64,000 nt of DNA from SZUA-36 sp963727635 (lineage in GTDB: Bacteria; Pseudomonadota; Gammaproteobacteria; Xanthomonadales; SZUA-36). The notes beneath the pieces are model-generated. The model saw only the letters and a program-made list of their open reading frames with translations, was not told the origin of the DNA and did not search any database. This document shows, in pieces, positions 53,123-62,600 of this stretch (positions within the stretch are counted from its first letter, which is position 1; each line of letters begins with the position of its first letter). Position numbers and translations under genes: made by a program. Location: positions 434,001 to 498,000 of the forward strand of contig CAVSHP010000021.1 in NCBI GenBank assembly GCA_963727635.1, given 5' to 3'.

Positions 53123-54506
53123 TTAAAATCTCCTCAAAGGCTTTTGCTGCCGGATAGGGACGTAGTTCACCCCGACTGGCGAGTGTCTGGGCGGCGGCAC
53201 GCCCCAGGCTCTCAAAAATCATGCCATAGGCTACCGCGTGCACCAGGCCGCCGGTCAAAGTGCCAATGCCGGGAAATGCCTTGAGAGCATTACCGGTAAT
53301 TGCCAGTGTAATGGCCGTCATTTTTTTGACCTTTCCTCCGGCCAGGCGAAGAAAGGATTCGATCTCAACATCTTTCACTGAAACGTCATAAACCTTGCAC
53401 AGGCTCTGAATCAGCCGCGTGGCGAGCAGACCCTGGATGATGATGTCGGAACCGGGCGCAACGGCGGCAAGCGCGCCAATGACGGCCCGTTTGGAATACG
53501 TTTGAACCAGCTTGGCCGCCTCTTGTTCGCGGTGCTTGTCACGTGCCACATCAAGCTTTTCCGAGGCCAGCATCAGGACGGCGGTATCACGTAGCTGCTC
53601 CATCAACTGTTGGTCGTCATCAAGCTTGCGCTGCAGCGCCTTTCGCAGCGGTTCTATATCCTGCACACGATCACGGGTGACGGTTTCCTCGAGCCCGCCA
53701 CGGAGCATTTTAATCACCTGTTCACGGCCACCTGTCTGGATAAAGATGACATCTTCCCGGTTGACACCGGTTCTTTGCGTAATGTTTTCTGCAATTTTGT
53801 TTGCTTCTGAAGCCGAAAAACGGTCCATTTTATTAAGCGCGACGAGCAATGGTTTCTGTATGGAAAGCAAGCGCTCAAGTTGCTTCATTTGACTGCGTGT
53901 AATATCGCTGTCACATAGAAATACCACCAAATGAGCGCGCCGGGCTTCCTCGAGAATTTCAGGCTTGTCATCAAGATTGAAACCCGGCAGGTCGGCGATA
54001 ACCACGCTGTCGCCGGAGCCGGCCTGCCAGCGGTAGTGACTGACATTTTGGGTGGTGCCACCCCTTGGGTCAGTTTGCAAATTGGCGTTTGGCAAGAGTG
54101 CCTTGACCAGGCTGCTTTTGCCGGTACTGATTTCGCCAAAAACGGCGATATAAAGCTCACCACTTTGTTTCCGCCGTTGTTGCTCCTTGATTTCGAGAAC
54201 CGCCGGACTGACATCGACACCGGCACCCGCTAACTCCACCAGCGATTCCTGAAAGCTGGACGCATCAAATTTTCTGCGCTCAACGACCGCCTTTTTTCGT
54301 GCGGGTTTAAGCCAGCGCCACGTGAACCACAGCGTCGCACTGGAAACAAGCAGCAATACCAGCGTGTATGACACCTGCAACCATAGCGGGGCCTGTTGCA
54401 AGCGCTGCCATACCGACAACGCGGTATCGGTGGCCAATAGCAACAGAAACAGCGTCACAATCGCTACCAGCAATACCGCGATGAACAAGAGCAGTCGAAC
54501 ACGCAT
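53046..54506 (-). CDS. Dynamin-like/Era-type membrane GTPase B
   Basis: 486 residues from the ATG at 54506, with GGGAG seven bases upstream. Two N-terminal membrane helices (LLLFIAVLLVAIVTLFLLLLA and VSYTLVLLLVSSATLWFTW) precede the G domain: GEISTGKSSLVKALL, DLPGFN and NKMDRFSASEAN. The C-terminal domain is hydrophobic (GALAAVAPGSDIIIQGLLATRLI and LAITGNALKAFPGIGTL) as in the DUF697 class. Overlaps GTPase A by 77 bases. A pair of membrane-associated GTPases suggests a heteromeric remodelling machine, by inference. Confidence 0.86.
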   Translation of the reverse strand: MRVRLLLFIAVLLVAIVTLFLLLLATDTALSVWQRLQQAPLWLQVSYTLVLLLVSSATLWFTWRWLKPARKKAVVERRKFDASSFQESLVELAGAGVDVSPAVLEIKEQQRRKQSGELYIAVFGEISTGKSSLVKALLPNANLQTDPRGGTTQNVSHYRWQAGSGDSVVIADLPGFNLDDKPEILEEARRAHLVVFLCDSDITRSQMKQLERLLSIQKPLLVALNKMDRFSASEANKIAENITQRTGVNREDVIFIQTGGREQVIKMLRGGLEETVTRDRVQDIEPLRKALQRKLDDDQQLMEQLRDTAVLMLASEKLDVARDKHREQEAAKLVQTYSKRAVIGALAAVAPGSDIIIQGLLATRLIQSLCKVYDVSVKDVEIESFLRLAGGKVKKMTAITLAITGNALKAFPGIGTLTGGLVHAVAYGMIFESLGRAAAQTLASRGELRPYPAAKAFEEILNDNLEAGAIRFAKLALAEKGKDKSS

Positions 54507-54668
54507 ATGAGTCTCCCGAATCGGGTTCATTCTAGAAAGAATCCGCACCGGGAACCAGTGGCGAAAGTATGGAGGGATTCGCCGTTTGGCATGCTTCCCA
54601 GTGGTTGGTTTAATCCCGCGGGCCGAAGTACAATCAGCGCACTTAATCTATCAAAGACTGAAACAAGC

Positions 54669-56630
54669 ATGCTTGAAGCGTATAAAAAGTATCAATCACT
54701 CAAAGAACTCGATGCCCGGTTTCCAAATGATGCCGAGCAGGTAAAACAGATACTTGAAAATAGATTACAAGACCAGCTTCCCGACATTCCCGCGTTGTTC
54801 CTGTTGGCGCGTTGCCAGGTGTATTGCAATGAACCCAACGAAGCAAAACAGACACTTGAAACCCTGGTCAGGCGTGATCCGGGTCATGTCCCGGCAAAAG
54901 TTGAACTGGCGAAAATCTTTTTCAAAGACAATGAGGTTCAAAAGGCGATTGAGCTTGTGCGTGATGCGGTAAACACGAAACCCGACATTCACGAGAACTG
55001 GCTTTTGTTAAGTGAATATCTGCAAATCGATGGACAGCAACAGGCGTGTAAAGAAGCGTTAAATCAACATGATATGATCAAGGCGTTCAATGACAAGCTG
55101 GCGACCGCGGAACAGGCGTTTGCGCACGGCGAATTCGTAAGGGCAGATAAATTATGCCGGCATTTACTGGAACTTGTACCCGCCGAGGTACGTTCACTTC
55201 GCCTGTTGGCGAGAATTGCGCGGCGTTTTCACCACTTTGAGATCAGCACATCGATTCTTGCCAGGTGTATTGAAACTCAACCAGCCAATGTGGCACTGGG
55301 TCTTGAGTATATAAATTCATTGCTCGCCAACAACAGGCATGCCGAGGCGCTCGAACAATGCCAACGGCTTATCGGGATTGCGCCTGAGAATATTGAAATA
55401 TATTCGCTGAAGGCGGAAGTGCTCTATAACCTGGGCCGATATGAAGAAGCGCTTGCGATCTATCGTGAACTGTCAGAAACAGATGAAAAGCGGACATCGG
55501 CATTATTACCTTTCGGCAAGGTGTTGACGACGGTTGGCGAAACCAGCCAGGCCGTAAACTGTTTTCAGGAGGCTATCAAAGATGAAACCCTGTCGGCCCA
55601 GGCCTATTGGGAATTGGCGAATCTGAGGACATACCGGTATTCGGCAGCTGAAATCGCAGCGATGCGGAAGTTGGCTGTGGCCGGAGAAATTTCTCCTATT
55701 AACGGGGTATTGGTCAAATTTGCGCTGGGTAAAGCCCTGGAGGATGAAAGACAGTTTGCAGAAAGTTTTAAGTTTTACCAGGCGGCGAACAATGCTTACA
55801 AAGAGATTCAACCCTTCCGCTACTCAAGTCAGAACGCCAGTTTGAAGTCTTTTTTTACGGCGGAATATTTTTCCCGTCAAAAGGATGCTGGAAGAAATTC
55901 CGATGCGCCGATTTTTATCGTCGGTTTACCACGAAGCGGTTCGACCCTGGTGGAACAGATTTTGACCAGTCACAGTATGGTCGACGCGACGCGGGAACTT
56001 GCGGAGATTGTTTCAATCGCACGGGAGTTAAATTATCCAAATCAACCGGAGCGGGGGAAGTATCCACAATCCTTGGCAAAACTCGGTGCCGGTGAACTCC
56101 GGGGACTCGCGCAACGTTACCTGGATTATGCGCAGACATTCAGACGCCACGCCCCATATTTTGTCGACAAGACTCCCGGTAATTTCCATCATATCGGTTT
56201 GATCAAAACCCTTTTTCCGACGGCCAGGATTATCGATATCAGACGTGGCCCGATGGCGACTGGATGGAGTTTGTACCGCTATTTCTTTGCCGACAGTATG
56301 CTTTTTTCCTACGACCTGACGACCATCGGCAAATACTATAACGACTACATTGATTTGATGGATTACTGGCACAGCGTGTTACCAGATCAGATATTTACCA
56401 TGCGATACGAGGACCTGATCGACGATTTGCCAGCAACTGTCGACAGCCTGCTACAGTATTGTGAACTTCCGTTTGAAGAATCTTGTGTTAAATTTCATTT
56501 GAACAAACGCCCTGTCGCAACACCGAGTTCGGAGCAGGTTCGCCAGCCAATTTATACCAATGCGCTTGATCACTGGAAAAACTATGATGAGTTCCTGACA
56601 CCGCTGAAAGATGCTTTCGGCAACAAATGA
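54669..56630 (+). CDS. TPR-sulfotransferase fusion protein (long)
   Basis: 653 residues from the ATG at 54669; the open frame extends to 54507 but overlaps the GTPase B start. A long TPR solenoid (~20-400, e.g. YEEALAIYRELSETDEKRTSA) precedes the sulfotransferase domain with IFIVGLPRSGSTLVEQILTSHS (~419). The 3'-phosphate region RIIDIRRGPMATGWSLYRYFF is divergent: the usual RDxRD is RRGP. C-terminal VRQPIYTNALDHWKNYDEF matches the family. The fusion at 56682 follows 51 bases later, same strand; likely co-transcribed. Confidence 0.86.
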   Translation: MLEAYKKYQSLKELDARFPNDAEQVKQILENRLQDQLPDIPALFLLARCQVYCNEPNEAKQTLETLVRRDPGHVPAKVELAKIFFKDNEVQKAIELVRDAVNTKPDIHENWLLLSEYLQIDGQQQACKEALNQHDMIKAFNDKLATAEQAFAHGEFVRADKLCRHLLELVPAEVRSLRLLARIARRFHHFEISTSILARCIETQPANVALGLEYINSLLANNRHAEALEQCQRLIGIAPENIEIYSLKAEVLYNLGRYEEALAIYRELSETDEKRTSALLPFGKVLTTVGETSQAVNCFQEAIKDETLSAQAYWELANLRTYRYSAAEIAAMRKLAVAGEISPINGVLVKFALGKALEDERQFAESFKFYQAANNAYKEIQPFRYSSQNASLKSFFTAEYFSRQKDAGRNSDAPIFIVGLPRSGSTLVEQILTSHSMVDATRELAEIVSIARELNYPNQPERGKYPQSLAKLGAGELRGLAQRYLDYAQTFRRHAPYFVDKTPGNFHHIGLIKTLFPTARIIDIRRGPMATGWSLYRYFFADSMLFSYDLTTIGKYYNDYIDLMDYWHSVLPDQIFTMRYEDLIDDLPATVDSLLQYCELPFEESCVKFHLNKRPVATPSSEQVRQPIYTNALDHWKNYDEFLTPLKDAFGNK

Positions 56631-56681
56631 TCCTTCGACAAGGTGCCGGCGCATTTTTCCGTTTGATGAAGGTTCACTGAA

Positions 56682-58208
56682 ATGAGTAACAAAAAGCGCA
56701 AGCTCAAGACAAAAATTCAGAAGACGGTTAAGCCAAGGCGCGTCATTTCCGCTCAACAAAACGCCCGCCTGCAACGGGCCATTCAAGCGCAATCTGCGGG
56801 CAACCTGGCATTTGCTGAGGCCGAATATCGATTCCTGATCGCGGAAAAAATCAAAACACCCCAAATCTTTTGCAAATTGGCGGCAGTGTGTGCTCAAACC
56901 GCCCGGCGGAGTGAAGCAGACAGTTTATGGAAGCAGGCACTGGCGATTTCCCCAAGGTTTCTCGAAGCACAGATGAACCTGGCTGATAGTTTGCAGCAGG
57001 CTGGAAAACTTGACCAGGCAATCGACTTTTACCGACGTATTGTTGCCGATCACAGCCAGGTTTTTGTTGCAAAGTATCTGTTAGCTAACCTGCTGAAATC
57101 AAAGGGTAAGTTCGCGGAGGCCAGTGATCTGTATCAACAGGTCATGGCTCAGCAGCCAGGCTATACCCAGGCTCATTTTTCCTACTCAGGCATCCATCGA
57201 TATCAGAACGAGATGGACCCCCATATTGGCTCCATGCTCGAGTTGTATAAACAAGACGGATTGAGGACAGAGAATAAAATTCACCTTGCATTTGCACTGG
57301 CCAAGGCCTTCGAAAATATCGAAGACTACCCCGAGGCGTTCAGATATTTGCAAGCGGGGAATGATCTCAGGTACAAGGAATTCAATTACCAGATTGAAAG
57401 CGATAAAGAACTGATCCAAAGTATCATTCGAAGCTTCAGCATCGAGGCGATGTCAGGGATTCAGATAACGCCGGAAACCTCGAACAGACCCATTTTTATT
57501 GTTGGTATGCCCCGTTCCGGGACAACTTTGGTGGAAAAAATTATTTCCAGCCATTCTGATGTCTATGCTGCCGGTGAACTGGATTACATTTTTGCATTGG
57601 GCAGTCGTCTTTTTCTGACAGAATCCCGTCATTTCCAGTTTGGTCCACTCGAGTCTTACTCAAAGCAGGCTTTTGAATTATTTGGAAAAAGCTATCTTGA
57701 AAAAATTGGGCAACTGGATAGCCGGTCCAGTCGCATGACGGACAAGATGCCATTTAACATGATGATGATCGGGCTGATCAAGATCGCGCTGCCCAATGCA
57801 AAAATCATACATTGCGTCAGGGATGCAAAAGATACCTGCGTGTCCATATACAAGCAGAATTTCACGACTGGAAATTATCGTTTTGCCTATGATTTAAAGA
57901 CGGTGGGTCAGTTTCACAATCAATATCAATTGCTCATGGAGCATTGGCACCGGGTCATGCCTGGCGAGATCCATGATGTGAGTTACGAGGAGCTTACCCA
58001 CGACCCCGAAGTTGGAATTCGAAACCTGATTGCGGCCTGTGATCTTGAATGGCAGGATAATTGCCTGAACTTTGATAAAACCGACGGAATCATAAAAACC
58101 GCAAGTGCTTACCAGGCCCGTCAACCCATTTACACCAGTTCGGTCAGGCTTTGGGAGAAATACGGAGAATATATCCAGCCATTGCTGGATGAACTGGACG
58201 CGAAATAA
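56682..58208 (+). CDS. TPR-sulfotransferase fusion protein
   Basis: 508 residues. A basic N-terminus (NKKRKLKTKIQKTVKPRR) precedes TPR helices ~40-230. The sulfotransferase domain contains IFIVGMPRSGTTLVEKIISSHSD (~275), DKMPFNMMMIGLIKIALPNAK (~350) and the 3'-phosphate signature IIHCVRDAKDTCVSIYKQNF (~372). C-terminal ARQPIYTSSVRLWEKYGEY. Co-directional with the 54669 gene, so these two fusions form a tandem pair. No signal peptide, so the catalysis is cytosolic. Confidence 0.87.
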   Translation: MSNKKRKLKTKIQKTVKPRRVISAQQNARLQRAIQAQSAGNLAFAEAEYRFLIAEKIKTPQIFCKLAAVCAQTARRSEADSLWKQALAISPRFLEAQMNLADSLQQAGKLDQAIDFYRRIVADHSQVFVAKYLLANLLKSKGKFAEASDLYQQVMAQQPGYTQAHFSYSGIHRYQNEMDPHIGSMLELYKQDGLRTENKIHLAFALAKAFENIEDYPEAFRYLQAGNDLRYKEFNYQIESDKELIQSIIRSFSIEAMSGIQITPETSNRPIFIVGMPRSGTTLVEKIISSHSDVYAAGELDYIFALGSRLFLTESRHFQFGPLESYSKQAFELFGKSYLEKIGQLDSRSSRMTDKMPFNMMMIGLIKIALPNAKIIHCVRDAKDTCVSIYKQNFTTGNYRFAYDLKTVGQFHNQYQLLMEHWHRVMPGEIHDVSYEELTHDPEVGIRNLIAACDLEWQDNCLNFDKTDGIIKTASAYQARQPIYTSSVRLWEKYGEYIQPLLDELDAK

Positions 58209-58237
58209 TCGCGATTTAAGGCGGATTGCCCGGTCGC

Positions 58238-59284
58238 TTAGATTAGCGCTCCGCTCAATGCAGGATTGGTGACGGTACCGGGATTTCTTTTGACCATCCA
58301 ATTCAGGCCATTGGCCAGGTCAGCACCATAAAACTCCTCCAGCTTTTCATAGGTCGCTTTTCGCTTTTGCAGGCTGAATCGCTCCCCGCTGATTTTTGCG
58401 TCATTAAAGCGGCTGTCACTTTGCACGATAGCGCCGATCTGTTCTGCCGAAATGCCCAATTCCATAAATCGATTGGCTGCCAGGAGTGTCTCCAGGGGAC
58501 GATGAATCAGGGTTTCTCCGTTCAATGAGGCCATCATGTTTTTTGCTGAAAACTGCCGGAGTACATGTTCAGCCTGTTCAATATGCAGTCTCCAGAGTGT
58601 CAGGATGATATTCAGATCGGTCATATGCAGCATGGCTGACAGACTGAGGTTGTCCAGGTGTGGAAAATCACAGCGGAGCAAATCGAACATAGCCCTTATC
58701 ACGTGTTTTCCGCCTTCCCCTTTTCTCAAGGTCGATAGCAGAAAGTTTCTGGCGTCCGTGTAGAGCATCAGCGACTTTGTGGAACCCGTGATTTGCATCA
58801 ACTCAGGAATGATATTGTTAACCGAGTTAATGGGTTTGATAATCAGCTTCTCGGACTCTCTGGTATGTTTGTGTAACAACAACAGGGCCAGTTTGGGCAA
58901 ATCAGAGTAATTCAGCCGGGTGGTTTGTGATCGCCACTGCAGACGTTTTGCATTTGCAGCATCAAGCAGAATCTGCGGCTCCCTGAGACCGAGACTGAGC
59001 CCTTCTACATCAAGGCATCGTGATATAAAAGTAGAAGCACAAAACGCAGTATGGAAAATAAACCGGGGTGGGTTTTCAAGCAGCGACGTGTTGGGGGAAT
59101 TAAGCAATGTGACCAGTTCGGCGAGAGGTACGGGGATAAGCTGCCGGCTGGCGTCGATATACTCCAGTTTAAGCGCGCTGACCCGGCGTATTTCATCACG
59201 TTTGATCGGCAAAAATTCCACGTTTTCCGTGTTGAAATTAAACTTGTAGGCCAGGTAATTCTCACTGTTGATCAAGTCTTTCAC
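58238..59284 (-). CDS. Degenerate sulfotransferase-like protein
   Basis: 348 residues, no TPR domain. The region FIFHTAFCASTFISRCLD (~75-92) occupies the place of the PAPS loop: Ser-Thr is kept but the Arg-Ser-Gly part is lost. SLMLYTDARNFLLSTLRKGEGGKHVIR resembles the 3'-phosphate segment. It may be an inactive relative or have changed cofactor use. Convergent with the 56682 gene (30-base gap), so not obviously in its operon. Confidence 0.6.
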   Translation of the reverse strand: MKDLINSENYLAYKFNFNTENVEFLPIKRDEIRRVSALKLEYIDASRQLIPVPLAELVTLLNSPNTSLLENPPRFIFHTAFCASTFISRCLDVEGLSLGLREPQILLDAANAKRLQWRSQTTRLNYSDLPKLALLLLHKHTRESEKLIIKPINSVNNIIPELMQITGSTKSLMLYTDARNFLLSTLRKGEGGKHVIRAMFDLLRCDFPHLDNLSLSAMLHMTDLNIILTLWRLHIEQAEHVLRQFSAKNMMASLNGETLIHRPLETLLAANRFMELGISAEQIGAIVQSDSRFNDAKISGERFSLQKRKATYEKLEEFYGADLANGLNWMVKRNPGTVTNPALSGALI

Positions 59285-59479
59285 GATGGTCTATTCAATA
59301 CTCGCTTTTGCCTGCGTCTCAAAGGCCCAAATACTGGTTCACACGACCCAGTATGTCAATGAACCCGATAAAGATCGATCAGCAATAAACGTAAAATCAA
59401 CCGTCTTTGGATGTAAAATTACCACTGGATCAACAGTTTTTTTGTTGTTTGGCGGCAGACCCGGCTACAGGGAGTTCCA

Positions 59480-59770
59480 ATGCGCTTGGAACAGGACGAA
59501 AGAGACGCAGGCACACTGGCGGCGCTGATGCTCGACCTGGAAGAAAACCGGTTGCCACACGCCCTTGAAATTCTGGATAGGGTCAACAACGGCGAGCTGC
59601 TGAGTGACCGGGATATCGATTTTCTCAAAAAAGTGTACGAGGACAGCCGGGCGAACGAGTCCCTGGTCGAGCGTCACCCTGAATATTGCAAGCTGGTATC
59701 TCGTTGCATGGGGCTGTACACGGAAATCATCACCAAGGGTCTTGCCAACGAAAAACCAGTTCCAGCCTAA
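59480..59770 (+). CDS. Small hypothetical protein
   Basis: 96 residues, GGAG eight bases before the ATG. Helical and acidic: MLDLEENRLPHALEILDRV, LLSDRDIDFLKKVYEDSRANESLVERHPEYCKLVSRCMGLYTEI. No motif recognised. Its end is 10 bases from the convergent hemE stop. It looks like a real conserved small gene. Confidence 0.55.
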   Translation: MRLEQDERDAGTLAALMLDLEENRLPHALEILDRVNNGELLSDRDIDFLKKVYEDSRANESLVERHPEYCKLVSRCMGLYTEIITKGLANEKPVPA

Positions 59771-59780
59771 GCCTGGTTAC

Positions 59781-60851
59781 TCAATCCTTGTGCCATTGGC
59801 GGCTGTTTTCGCGCACGCTTTCACTGAGAACGGTCATGTGATGCGGGTCGACATCGGGTGTGATGCCGTGCCCCAGGTTGAATACATGACCGCTGCCTTT
59901 GCCATAACTTTCAAGGGTTGCCTTTACCTGCGCTTCAATGACCTCCGGGCTGGTTAGCATAACGGCTGGATCGAGGTTGCCCTGCAGCGATACCCGCTCA
60001 CCCACCCTGGACCTGGCATCGCCAAGCGTCATGGTCCAATCCACGCCCAATCCATCGCAACCGGTATCGGCCAGCGCCTCGAGGTGCGAGTTGCAGCCTT
60101 TGCAGAACAACACAACGGGTATCTGTTTTCCGTCGTAACTACGGTGCAAGCCACTGACGATTTTTTCCAGGTAGTGAAGTGAAAAGGTCCGGAACATCTC
60201 AGGCGCCAGCACGCCGCCCCAGGTATCGAAAATTTGCACGGCCTGTGCGCCACTTTCGATTTGTGCGTTGAGGTAATCGGTGACAGCAATGGCCAGCTTG
60301 TCGAGAAGGACGTGGGCGGTTTCCGGGTCGCCGTAAATCATGCTTTTAATTTTTGCGAAGGCCTTGCTGGAACCGCCCTCGACCATGTAGGTGGCCAGTG
60401 TCCACGGACTGCCACTGAAACCTATCAGCGGCACTTCACCATCGAGGGTTTTACGAATGAGGGCGACCGCGTCCATGACGTAAGCCAGCGAGGTCGAGGG
60501 GTCGGGTCGCTTGAGCATTGCAACATCTGCGGCGGTTTTGATCACCTTTTCAAACTTGGGACCCTCGCCTTCGGCAAAATAAAGACCGAGCCCCATCGCG
60601 TCGGGAATCGTCAGGATATCCGAGAACAGAATTGCGGCGTCAAGCTTGAATCGCCGCAGCGGCTGGAGCGTGACCTCACAGGCGAACTCCGGGTTGGTAC
60701 ACAGGTTCATAAAGCTTCCCGCCTGCGCACGTATTTCCCGGTACTCCGGCAGATAACGGCCGGCCTGGCGCATCACCCAAAGTGGTGTCCTGTCGGTGGG
60801 TTGGCGCAGTAATGCCCTGATATATAGATCATTTTTTAAAGTTGAATTCAT
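59781..60851 (-). CDS. hemE: Uroporphyrinogen decarboxylase
   Basis: Decarboxylates uroporphyrinogen III to coproporphyrinogen III in heme synthesis. 356 residues from the ATG at 60851 (MNSTLKNDLYIRALLRQPTDRTPLWVMRQAGRYLPEYR is the typical N-terminus, containing the first signature). GFSGSPWTLATYMVEGG is the second. HVFNLGHGITPDVDP near the end is conserved. Two earlier in-frame starts would add an unconserved 33 residues. Downstream of aroB by 22 bases, so probably one transcript aroK-aroB-hemE. Confidence 0.95.
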   Translation of the reverse strand: MNSTLKNDLYIRALLRQPTDRTPLWVMRQAGRYLPEYREIRAQAGSFMNLCTNPEFACEVTLQPLRRFKLDAAILFSDILTIPDAMGLGLYFAEGEGPKFEKVIKTAADVAMLKRPDPSTSLAYVMDAVALIRKTLDGEVPLIGFSGSPWTLATYMVEGGSSKAFAKIKSMIYGDPETAHVLLDKLAIAVTDYLNAQIESGAQAVQIFDTWGGVLAPEMFRTFSLHYLEKIVSGLHRSYDGKQIPVVLFCKGCNSHLEALADTGCDGLGVDWTMTLGDARSRVGERVSLQGNLDPAVMLTSPEVIEAQVKATLESYGKGSGHVFNLGHGITPDVDPHHMTVLSESVRENSRQWHKD

Positions 60852-60873
60852 GGGTGGTTGAATGCGTTCCAGG

Positions 60874-61959
60874 TTATTTGAGTGATTGGCTGGCCCTGAT
60901 TGCCGCAGTGATTTGCCGCTTATCAGAGCTGCTGTCGATGATACCCACACCGGCCGATTTTACCAGAATCAGCCTGGTTGAGCCGGCCATGACTTTTTTG
61001 TCCAGTTTCATGGTATCAAGAATGTCATCCGGGTTCAGCTTTGCAGGAAGGTCCAGGGGCAGATCGAATGATTTGAGCAATTTAGCGAGACGGTCGCTGA
61101 ATCCTGTCGCGCAAATTCCCCTGAGTTCGCTGAGTCTGCTGGCCACCATCATGCCGATGGCGACCGCTTCGCCGTGCAGGTACGAGCGGTAGTCGGTCAG
61201 TGTTTCGAGCGCATGGGCAAAACTGTGCCCGAAGTTCAGCAGTGCACGGATACCAGCTTCACGTTCATCTTCGGCGACGACACCGGCCTTGTTGGCAACA
61301 CTGCGTTTGATCATGCTGGTCAAAACAGCGGGTTCTCTCGCCATGATCGCGGCGTGGTTGTTTTCGAGCCAGTTCAGGAACTCCCCATCGCGGACTGCTG
61401 CGATCTTGACCACTTCCGCCAAACCTGCGGAAAACTCGCGAGCCGGCAGTGTCTCCAGCGTTTCGATATCGATCAATACCGCACCCGGCTGATGAAACGC
61501 ACCGACCAGGTTTTTTCCCCGCGGATGATTAAAACCCGTCTTGCCGCCGACCGAGGCATCCACTTGCGCGAGCAGCGTGGTAGGTACCTGGATAAAGCGG
61601 ATGCCCCGCATGTAACTCGCCGCGGCAAAACCGCCCATATCACCGATAACGCCGCCACCCAGCGTGAACAGCGTGGAATCCCGCGTGGCGCCTGCTTCGA
61701 CCAGTTTATCGACGATCCTTGACCACTGCTCCGCAGTTTTAAAGGATTCACCATCCGGCAGTACCAGGCGGTGAACATGGGCGCCCGCCAGTGAAGATGC
61801 GAGCGTCTCCAGGTACAAAGGTGCGACCGTCTCGTTACTGACGATGAGTACAGTGCTTCCGCTGCATTTATCAAATACAGGGTGTGTGTGACCAAGCAGA
61901 CCGGAACCGATGTAGACCTTGTAACTCCGGTTTGCCAGGTCAACGTTAACTGTCTGCAT
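60874..61959 (-). CDS. aroB: 3-dehydroquinate synthase
   Basis: Second step of the shikimate pathway, NAD and divalent-metal dependent. 361 residues. GGGVIGDMGGFAAASYMRGIRF, VPTTLLAQVDASVGGKTGFNHPRGKNLVGAFHQP (substrate loop) and LLNFGHSFAHALE (metal His) are all present. It starts four bases after the aroK stop and precedes hemE. Confidence 0.96.
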   Translation of the reverse strand: MQTVNVDLANRSYKVYIGSGLLGHTHPVFDKCSGSTVLIVSNETVAPLYLETLASSLAGAHVHRLVLPDGESFKTAEQWSRIVDKLVEAGATRDSTLFTLGGGVIGDMGGFAAASYMRGIRFIQVPTTLLAQVDASVGGKTGFNHPRGKNLVGAFHQPGAVLIDIETLETLPAREFSAGLAEVVKIAAVRDGEFLNWLENNHAAIMAREPAVLTSMIKRSVANKAGVVAEDEREAGIRALLNFGHSFAHALETLTDYRSYLHGEAVAIGMMVASRLSELRGICATGFSDRLAKLLKSFDLPLDLPAKLNPDDILDTMKLDKKVMAGSTRLILVKSAGVGIIDSSSDKRQITAAIRASQSLK

Positions 61960-61963
61960 GTGC

Positions 61964-62506
61964 CTACTCCTGCCCCAATGTGTTCAGCCGTTCCAGGATG
62001 GCCGAGGAAAGCGCTCTGGCAGTTGCATAAACACTCGAATTTCGTGTGCTGAACACAAGGTCGGCAGTGGCATCATATAGCGGATTACGGGCTTCGGCGA
62101 GATCCCTTAACCTTTGCGCCCTGTCATCGGTCTGCAACAAGGGCCGGCTCTTGTCCTTGTTCAAGCGTTTGAGCTGATTTTCAACACTGGTTTGGAGATA
62201 AACGACCAATCCATGTGAGCGCAGCAGACGTCGGTTCTCTTCGTTGCAGACCGTGCCGCCGCCGGTCGCAATCAACACACCGTCTTTGCTTGTCAGGTGC
62301 TTGAGAAGCTGGTTTTCGCGCATGCGAAAGCCAGCTTCGCCTTCGAGATCAAATATCAGGCTGACGCTGGCGCCCGTCAACCGTTCAAGCTCCTGATCGC
62401 AGTCATAAAACTCGAGTCTGAACATTTTCGCCAGGTGCTTTCCAATCGTGGTTTTGCCGGATCCCATCGGGCCGATCAAAAAAATATTCTGCTTGAGCGT
62501 ATCCAT
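61964..62506 (-). CDS. aroK: Shikimate kinase
   Basis: Phosphorylates shikimate at the 3-OH. 180 residues. Walker A IGPMGSGKTTIGKHLA, the shikimate-binding DCDQELERLTG, and ATGGGTVCNEENRRLL. LNKDKSRPLLQTDDRAQRLRDL is the lid. Usually this gene follows pilQ; here it is 53 kb from pilQ and inverted relative to it. The 5' end overlaps a longer frame of the exosortase-like ORF on the opposite strand. Confidence 0.95.
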   Translation of the reverse strand: MDTLKQNIFLIGPMGSGKTTIGKHLAKMFRLEFYDCDQELERLTGASVSLIFDLEGEAGFRMRENQLLKHLTSKDGVLIATGGGTVCNEENRRLLRSHGLVVYLQTSVENQLKRLNKDKSRPLLQTDDRAQRLRDLAEARNPLYDATADLVFSTRNSSVYATARALSSAILERLNTLGQE

Positions 62507-62600
62507 CTATACGCGATGTGAAGCCACAAACGGCGTGCAACCACCGGTGGCTTTGGGTACCATTGCTGCGTTCTTTTCAACAGGTATGGCGACAGGCTCT

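Noticed and set aside
54507..54668. Upstream start of the sulfotransferase at 54507
   Set aside because: It overlaps the promoter and start of GTPase B, and the extra residues look random.
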